A stretch of DNA of 64,000 bases, taken from NCBI GenBank assembly GCA_020024635.1, contig JAHHTL010000004.1, positions 22,058 to 86,057 on the forward strand, read 5' to 3'. Below the pieces are notes generated by a model. The model saw nothing but the letters and a program-made list of their open reading frames with translations, was not told the origin of the DNA and ran no database searches. Numbering within the stretch: the stretch's first letter is position 1; each line of letters begins with the position of its first letter. Shown here piece after piece: positions 59,688 through 64,000 of this stretch. The translations under genes and the position numbers were made by a program. This DNA is from Ruminococcus sp. (GTDB lineage Bacteria > Bacillota > Clostridia > Lachnospirales > Lachnospiraceae).

Positions 59688-61367
59688 ATGTCTGAAGTAC
59701 ACAAGAAAACAAATAACAAAAAAGATGATTTCCTGATCCAAGGTGCTATTCTTGCAATTGCGGCTGTAGTAACTAAAATTATTGGTGTTGCATATAGAAT
59801 TCCGCTGACAAATATTCTAGGAGATGAAGGAAACGGATTTTATGGATATGCATTTGAAATATACTCCGTCGCACTGATATTATCATCCTTTAGCTATCCA
59901 CTTGCGGTGTCGAAATTGGTTTCAGCACGTATGGCAATGAATCAGAAACGAAATGCCTTTCGTGTTTTCTTATGCGCATTGGTTTTCTCAATCGTGGTAG
60001 GTCTTGTTGTTTCGCTTGTGATTTTTTTCGGAGCGGAAGCGATTTCTACAAACCTTATGAAATCTCCACTTAGTTTTTATGCACTAAAGATGTTGGCGCC
60101 AGGATTACTGATTGTTTCGGTCATGGGAGTCATACGTGGATATTTTCAAGGACTTGGAACGATGATTCCTACGGCGGTATCTCAAATTATTGAGCAGATC
60201 ATAAATGCAATTGTAAGCATTGTAGGAGCAGCTGCATTATTTAAAGTAGGAATGCGTGAAGCGGTGAAACAAAAGGAAGAGCTATTAGGACCTGCCTATG
60301 GTGCTTCTGGTGGAACACTAGGTACGGTGATAGGAGCCTTGGCTGGATTTCTTTTTTTATTATTTATTTTATATTTATTTATTCCGAAGATAAAAAAACA
60401 GCTTCGCAATGACCGGACAAGGCGAGAGGAAAGTTATCGTCGAATCATGAAAATTATGATTCTGACAATTGTTCCTGTTATTTTTAGTACCGCAATCGGA
60501 AATATCAATCAAATCATAGATATGTATTTATTTAACCAAATCATGTCTTTTCAGGGATTTGCTGAAAAAGAATATATGGCACTACTTGGAATTTATACAG
60601 GAAAGTATAATACTTTGATTAATGTTCCTTTGGCAGTTGCAAATGGACTTGCTGCTTCTGTTATTCCAAGTTTGGCGGTAGTTGTTGCTTCTGGAAACAA
60701 AAAATTGGCTCATGAAAAGATTAATCAGACATTGCGATTTACTATGTTGATTGCAATCCCATGTTTTGTAGGCTTTGTTTCACTGTCATCCCCTCTTATG
60801 ATCCTATTGTTTAATGATGCAAGCAAAACTCCTGCAAAGTTACTTGCAATTGGGGCGATTACAGTTGTGTTTACAAGTATCAGTACTGTAACAGGGGCTA
60901 TACTTCAAGGGTTAGATAAGATGCTAGCTCCTGTAAAAAATGCGGCAATTTCCTTGGTGTTGCATGTGATTTCTCTAGTGATTATGCTGACTGTTTTTCG
61001 ATGGAATATTTATGCAGTGGTTGGAAGTTCCATCGTATTTTCGATTTGCAGTGCAGGACTTAATATCCGAGAAATTAAAAAAACAGTGAAATATCATCAG
61101 GAGACATCCAATACCTTTGTGAAGCCATTTTTGGCTTCTGCAATTATGGGAGTTGTGACGTATATTGTCTATACAGGCGTGAATTATATTTTACCAGGAC
61201 GCGTGATCCCAACCATGGTTGCAATTCTATCTGCTGCAGTGACGTATGCAGTGTTTGTATTAAAACTAGGAACTTTGTCAAAACAAGACATTTTAGATCT
61301 GCCAAAAGGGAGAATGATTTATAACATTTCAAAGAAATTTCATCTATTGCCAGTAAGACGCAGATGA
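59688..61367 (+). CDS. MOP-superfamily polysaccharide/lipid flippase (SpoVB/MurJ-like)
   Basis: A 559-residue protein with about 14 membrane helices, in the family of lipid-II and polysaccharide flippases. The opening (Q-G-A-I-L-A-I-A-A-V-V-T-K-I-I-G-V-A-Y-R) and G-N-G-F-Y-G-Y-A match SpoVB-type proteins. Placed between rRNA-processing and sporulation-type genes, it may serve cortex synthesis or vegetative wall building; these cannot be separated here. Confidence 0.88.
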   Translation: MSEVHKKTNNKKDDFLIQGAILAIAAVVTKIIGVAYRIPLTNILGDEGNGFYGYAFEIYSVALILSSFSYPLAVSKLVSARMAMNQKRNAFRVFLCALVFSIVVGLVVSLVIFFGAEAISTNLMKSPLSFYALKMLAPGLLIVSVMGVIRGYFQGLGTMIPTAVSQIIEQIINAIVSIVGAAALFKVGMREAVKQKEELLGPAYGASGGTLGTVIGALAGFLFLLFILYLFIPKIKKQLRNDRTRREESYRRIMKIMILTIVPVIFSTAIGNINQIIDMYLFNQIMSFQGFAEKEYMALLGIYTGKYNTLINVPLAVANGLAASVIPSLAVVVASGNKKLAHEKINQTLRFTMLIAIPCFVGFVSLSSPLMILLFNDASKTPAKLLAIGAITVVFTSISTVTGAILQGLDKMLAPVKNAAISLVLHVISLVIMLTVFRWNIYAVVGSSIVFSICSAGLNIREIKKTVKYHQETSNTFVKPFLASAIMGVVTYIVYTGVNYILPGRVIPTMVAILSAAVTYAVFVLKLGTLSKQDILDLPKGRMIYNISKKFHLLPVRRR

Positions 61368-61382
61368 TTGTATAAGAAAAAT

Positions 61383-61450
61383 AAAAAAGCCAATACTGTA
61401 TAAAAAAGGAGAGTAAGAGGATGAAATCAAGATACAGTATCGGCTTTTTT
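61383..61450 (+). other. Hairpin enclosing the start of the BofC-like gene; terminator-like
   Basis: Arms 61383-61401 and 61432-61450 pair over 19 bp with a single A-C mismatch. The stem begins with six A and GCC and ends with GGC and six T, as in an intrinsic terminator. The 30-base loop contains the GGAG ribosome site and the ATG at 61421; the 3' arm encodes residues 5-10 of the protein. Confidence 0.8.
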
Positions 61451-61762
61451 ATAGGTGCACTTTTATTTGTAATTTTTTTGTCAACAGCATATAAAATTAG
61501 TTATGATAGACAAGCAGAGAAACTGGCAAAAAAAGAAGAAAGTATAGTTACAAAAGCAAATGTGGAAAAAAACAAAGGGTTTTATATCTGTGAATTAAAT
61601 GGATATCTTGTTGTATATTTAAATGATAAAAAAACTCTTTATGAAATGACGGATATTCCTGTGGATCGGATTCCGGAAGAATTAAAAGTGGAAATTAAAG
61701 ATGGAAAATATGTGGATGAAGAAGAAACACTTTATGGCATATTAGAAAATTATTCAAGCTGA
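61421..61762 (+). CDS. BofC C-terminal-like membrane protein
   Basis: A 113-residue protein with an N-terminal membrane helix (about 6-25) and a C-terminal domain resembling BofC_C: Y-E-M-T-D-I-P-V-D-R-I-P-E and L-Y-G-I-L-E-N-Y-S-S. Bacillus BofC restrains SpoIVB signalling in sporulation. The resemblance is partial, and no BofC N-terminal domain is present. Start and ribosome site lie in the hairpin loop at 61383-61450. Confidence 0.65.
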   Translation: MKSRYSIGFFIGALLFVIFLSTAYKISYDRQAEKLAKKEESIVTKANVEKNKGFYICELNGYLVVYLNDKKTLYEMTDIPVDRIPEELKVEIKDGKYVDEEETLYGILENYSS

Positions 61763-61823
61763 AAAGTAGACGAATGATAAGAAATGGTGTACTATAAAGA
61801 AAGTACAAGCAAAGGAGAAGGCA

Positions 61824-62045
61824 ATGGACGAACAAAAGATTAAACGCATAAATGAGTTATATAAAAAATCGAAAGCAGAAGGGCTCACAGATTCTGAAAA
61901 ATTGGAACAGAAAATTTTACGACAAGAATACATTGAGTCATTTCGCAGAAATTTGAAAGTGCAACTTGATCGAATTGATATTGAAGATGAGAAAGGAAGC
62001 GTAGTCAATTTAGGAGAAAAGTTTGGAAATAAAAAAGGAAATTAG
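61824..62045 (+). CDS. DUF896 family protein
   Basis: A 73-residue helical protein of the YnzC/UPF0291 family (I-K-R-I-N-E-L-Y-K-K-S-K-A-E-G-L-T, then Q-E-Y-I-E-S-F-R-R-N-L-K). Function unknown; Bacillus homologues are SOS-associated. It overlaps the next gene by 23 bases. Confidence 0.9.
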   Translation: MDEQKIKRINELYKKSKAEGLTDSEKLEQKILRQEYIESFRRNLKVQLDRIDIEDEKGSVVNLGEKFGNKKGN

Positions 62046-62577
62046 ACAAAGAATCCGTCAAGTTCGTGCACAGCTTTCAAAGGAGTTAAAAACGCAATAC
62101 AGCAAAGACATTCAAAATAAATTACTTAAGGAAAAGCTATTTTTCGGTGCGAATGAAATTTATTGCTATGTAAGCAGTAACCATGAGGTGCAGACAGAAA
62201 AAATCATGAACGAAGCCTGGAAACAAGGTAAAAGGGTTGCTGTTCCAAAAGTAACAAAAAAGGGCGAGATGGAGTTTTTTTATATTCAAGGTAAAGAAGA
62301 ACTAAAAGTAGGACATTATGGTATTTTAGAGCCTACATCTGATATACCTGCTAATGCAGATTGTGAATTGATGATTCTTCCTGGGATTTGTTTTGATTAC
62401 AAAGGAAACAGGATTGGATATGGTGGTGGATATTATGATCGCTATCTTAGGAAGCACCATCCAAAACACAAAGTTGCGCTTGCCTATTCTTGTCAGATGA
62501 CAGAATCTATTGAGGCAGAGAAACATGATGTTTCGGTTGATATGATTTTTACGGAAAGGGAGATAATTAAATGTTAA
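62023..62577 (+). CDS. fthC: 5-formyltetrahydrofolate cyclo-ligase
   Basis: It rescues 5-formyl-THF to methenyl-THF using ATP, linking to the fhs-folD folate cycle. The 184-residue protein has the motif G-I-C-F-D-Y-K-G-N-R-I-G-Y-G-G-G-Y-Y-D-R. The start is TTG 62023, 6 bases after GGAG (62013-62016); no nearby in-frame ATG gives a full N-terminus. Confidence 0.9.
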   Translation: MEIKKEIRQRIRQVRAQLSKELKTQYSKDIQNKLLKEKLFFGANEIYCYVSSNHEVQTEKIMNEAWKQGKRVAVPKVTKKGEMEFFYIQGKEELKVGHYGILEPTSDIPANADCELMILPGICFDYKGNRIGYGGGYYDRYLRKHHPKHKVALAYSCQMTESIEAEKHDVSVDMIFTEREIIKC

Positions 62578-62753
62578 ATGAACTTCCAAAAGATCCTGTA
62601 ATACTACTAAGTGTAATTAATACAAAATTAAGAGATCAGTATTCTTCCATAGAAAAGTTATGTGAAGATTTGAATATAGAGCAGGATGAATTAGAAAAAA
62701 AGTTAGAAGGAATTGCTTATCAATACGACAAAGTTCAAAATCAATTTTTGTAA
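62571..62753 (+). CDS. DUF4250 family small protein
   Basis: A 60-residue acidic helical protein beginning M-L-N-E-L-P-K-D-P-V-I-L-L-S-V-I-N-T-K-L-R-D, the DUF4250 pattern found in clostridia. Function unknown. It overlaps the end of fthC by 7 bases and is preceded by AAGGGAG. Confidence 0.85.
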   Translation: MLNELPKDPVILLSVINTKLRDQYSSIEKLCEDLNIEQDELEKKLEGIAYQYDKVQNQFL

Positions 62754-62778
62754 TAGAAATGTAAAATCCTCAAATTTA

Positions 62779-62846
62779 CCGTTAACGGATATACATCTTG
62801 CTTTGTTCTTTCAACTCTGTAGGATACACAATACTCCCGGCAGGAG
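62779..62846. promoter_or_regulatory. Two palindromes upstream of the FlxA-like gene
   Basis: CCGTTAACGG (62779-62788) is a perfect 10-base palindrome; CTCCCGGCAGGAG (62834-62846) forms a small hairpin. The region 62754-62906 lies upstream of the FlxA-like gene. No certain sigma-A or sigma-D promoter was found there. Confidence 0.35.
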
Positions 62847-62906
62847 AGAATAAAAATATTCACTCAGGATTTTGATAGATTATTTCAAATGATAGGAGGA
62901 AACTTT

Positions 62907-63632
62907 ATGAGTGTGAATGTAATTAATAGCCAAATGAAATTACAAAGTATTCAATCAGGGCGTTCAAATGATAGTTCTTCAATCGACAGAAAAATCGAGC
63001 AGTTAAGGCAACAACTGGAACAGGTTAAGAAAAATAAGCAACTTTCTCCAGAAGAAAAAGAGAAAAGAACCAAAAACATTCAAAATCAAATTGAGAATTT
63101 GGAAAAACAAAAAGTACAAAATGCTAAGGAAGAGAAGCAGGTAGATTCTTCCATAGTTAGCTCCAAAGAAGTTCAAAATGTTGAGGCATCGATTTTGGAA
63201 GATCAACTGAAATCGGAAGATCAATCCCTTGATATAAAAAGACGATTTGATACTTTTGAACATCAGCCTGAATCGCAAGCAACAGGAGTATATAAACTTT
63301 CCCATGATGAAGAAGGAAAATCTGTGATAAAATTTGATGATCCTTCAAAAGAAACGGAAGAAAACGTACCTAATGTAAATTCTAAAGATGGTGAAAAACC
63401 TAAAATTGTAAAAACAACTGTTAATACAGATGCTGTGGATCGTGAGATAGAAAAGCTAAAAAAGTCTTTGGGTGAAACAAAGCAAAAGCTTTTATCTACC
63501 AGTGATCCTAAAGAAAAAGAACTACTCAATAATAAATTGTTTCAACTGGAAGCTGAATTAAAACGGAAAGACAGTGATACTTATCGGCGTCAGCATGGTC
63601 AGATAACAGAACAGATTGTCAAAGATAGGTAG
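62907..63632 (+). CDS. FlxA-like coiled-coil protein
   Basis: A 241-residue hydrophilic protein with no membrane segment or signal peptide. Two predicted coiled coils flank a low-complexity middle: I-D-R-K-I-E-Q-L-R-Q-Q-L-E-Q-V-K near 27-42, and a second R-E-I-E-K-L-K-K-S-L-G-E-T-K-Q-K near 182-197. The first resembles FlxA-like family proteins of unknown function. AGGAGG fixes the start at 62907; the frame is open to 62889. Confidence 0.6.
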   Translation: MSVNVINSQMKLQSIQSGRSNDSSSIDRKIEQLRQQLEQVKKNKQLSPEEKEKRTKNIQNQIENLEKQKVQNAKEEKQVDSSIVSSKEVQNVEASILEDQLKSEDQSLDIKRRFDTFEHQPESQATGVYKLSHDEEGKSVIKFDDPSKETEENVPNVNSKDGEKPKIVKTTVNTDAVDREIEKLKKSLGETKQKLLSTSDPKEKELLNNKLFQLEAELKRKDSDTYRRQHGQITEQIVKDR

Positions 63633-63677
63633 AATGGATTGGTTGGGGGTATTCTCCAGGCAATAGAGAACCTTGAA

Positions 63678-63752
63678 ACAACAAAGAAAATAACAGAATG
63701 AATGTCCTGGTTATGTAAAAGGAGATTCTAACACAACAAGGAAAATAGCAGA
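63678..63752 (+). repeat. Pair of imperfect 20-base direct repeats
   Basis: ACAACAAAGAAAATAACAGA (63678-63697) recurs as ACAACAAGGAAAATAGCAGA (63733-63752) with two differences, 55 bases apart start to start. They lie in the non-coding stretch after the FlxA-like gene. Origin unknown. Confidence 0.5.
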
Positions 63753-63767
63753 TCATTAAAAAAGCCT

Positions 63768-63917
63768 CTATAAATGGAGATTGGGTATTAGGGCAAATAG
63801 AAGGGTTACCTACGTAGAAGACCCTGACGTAAGAAATCGATGGTTATATCAATCATGATGTACATTTACAACGGTACAAGAAGCAATTAAATTTTTGGAA
63901 AATTTAAAAAATTAAAA
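63768..63917 (+). pseudogene. Decayed small coding sequence
   Basis: Conceptual translation gives S-I-N-G-D-W-V-L-G-Q-I-E-G in one frame, then after a frame shift near 63800 R-V-T-Y-V-E-D-P-D-V-R-N-R-W-L-Y-Q-S, an in-frame TGA, and T-V-Q-E-A-I-K-F-L-E-N-L-K-N ending in TAA at 63915-63917. The segments read like normal protein, but no intact frame joins them. I do not recognise the family. A short non-protein origin cannot be excluded. Confidence 0.4.
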
Positions 63918-63925
63918 AACTGGTT

Positions 63926-63999
63926 AAAACTCTCTTGTGGTTTTTGTTATATAGAAGGAAAGAAAATCTTTGGTATAGCAGAATGCAAGGGAGTTTTTT
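63926..63999 (+). terminator. Terminator-like long hairpin at the window end
   Basis: AAAACTCTCTTG (63926-63937) pairs with CAAGGGAGTTTT (63986-63997) with one G-U pair, followed by T's. The loop is about 48 bases, larger than usual, so it may be a small RNA or attenuator. Confidence 0.45.
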
Positions 64000-64000
64000 A

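Overview
The window is a low-GC stretch of chromosome from an anaerobic, spore-forming member of the Clostridia, most likely a gut-type Lachnospiraceae. The evidence is class III (oxygen-sensitive) ribonucleotide reductase NrdD/NrdG, electron-bifurcating NfnAB, the redox repressor Rex with a clostridial-type operator, sporulation genes (spoVAF-like, yqfC, yqfD, a SpoVB-like flippase, a BofC-like protein), a GH112 phosphorylase for host-glycan or pectin disaccharides, and formate-tetrahydrofolate ligase. It is almost entirely core chromosome: tightly packed operons with clear sigma-A promoters and intrinsic terminators. I saw no IS element, prophage, CRISPR array or rRNA operon.

Layout. 1-2.6 kb: tail of a DUF1540 gene, an AI-2E-type transporter and metA. 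2.7-6 kb: NrdR-controlled nrdD-nrdG-dut. 6-10.4 kb: a sporulation germination protein behind a candidate sigma-G promoter, a MATE pump and a convergent NSS transporter. 10.5-12.4 kb: L20-leader-controlled infC-rpmI-rplT (infC starts at AUU), then two tRNA-Leu(AAG) genes. 12.4-16.2 kb: AraC regulator divergent from a GH112 phosphorylase. 16.3-24.1 kb: a two-domain PPK2, then dnaG-rpoD-trmK-nif3-nucleoside kinase, with a sigma-H-type promoter ahead of dnaG. 24.1-28 kb (minus strand): potA-potB-potCD polyamine uptake with a permease/binding-protein fusion. 28.1-33.7 kb: L,D-transpeptidase, tgt-yajC, serC-serA. 33.8-37.8 kb: GntR regulator with a large palindromic operator, isocitrate dehydrogenase, and a convergent ABC-F protein. 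37.9-44 kb: rex, nnr-alr-mazF, yebC, metY. 44-51 kb: tepA-ftsK, fhs-folD and an unrecognised zinc-ribbon/TPR membrane protein. 51-56.6 kb: Rex-controlled alcohol dehydrogenase, nfnAB, rlmH, a membrane-anchored EEP hydrolase. 56.6-62.8 kb: yqfC-yqfD-phoH-ybeY-spoVB-like-bofC-like-DUF896-fthC-DUF4250. The last 1.1 kb has a FlxA-like coiled-coil gene and a stretch with decayed coding sequence.

How the genes fit together. Methionine synthesis is split between MetA (with Glu111, predicting acetyl-CoA use) and MetY, which uses O-acetylhomoserine. One-carbon metabolism is represented by fhs, folD and fthC. Redox balance is linked by Rex, its predicted target alcohol dehydrogenase, and NfnAB. Nucleotide supply (nrdDG plus dut) is one NrdR unit. 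Several regulatory sites are readable: NrdR tandem boxes, the L20 leader with mutually exclusive pairings, a Rex palindrome between -35 and -10, a 22-bp palindrome over the gntR -10, and sporulation sigma-factor promoters. The least explained signals are a 19-bp hairpin whose loop holds the ribosome binding site and start codon of the BofC-like gene (61383-61450), and the decayed region at 63653-64000.
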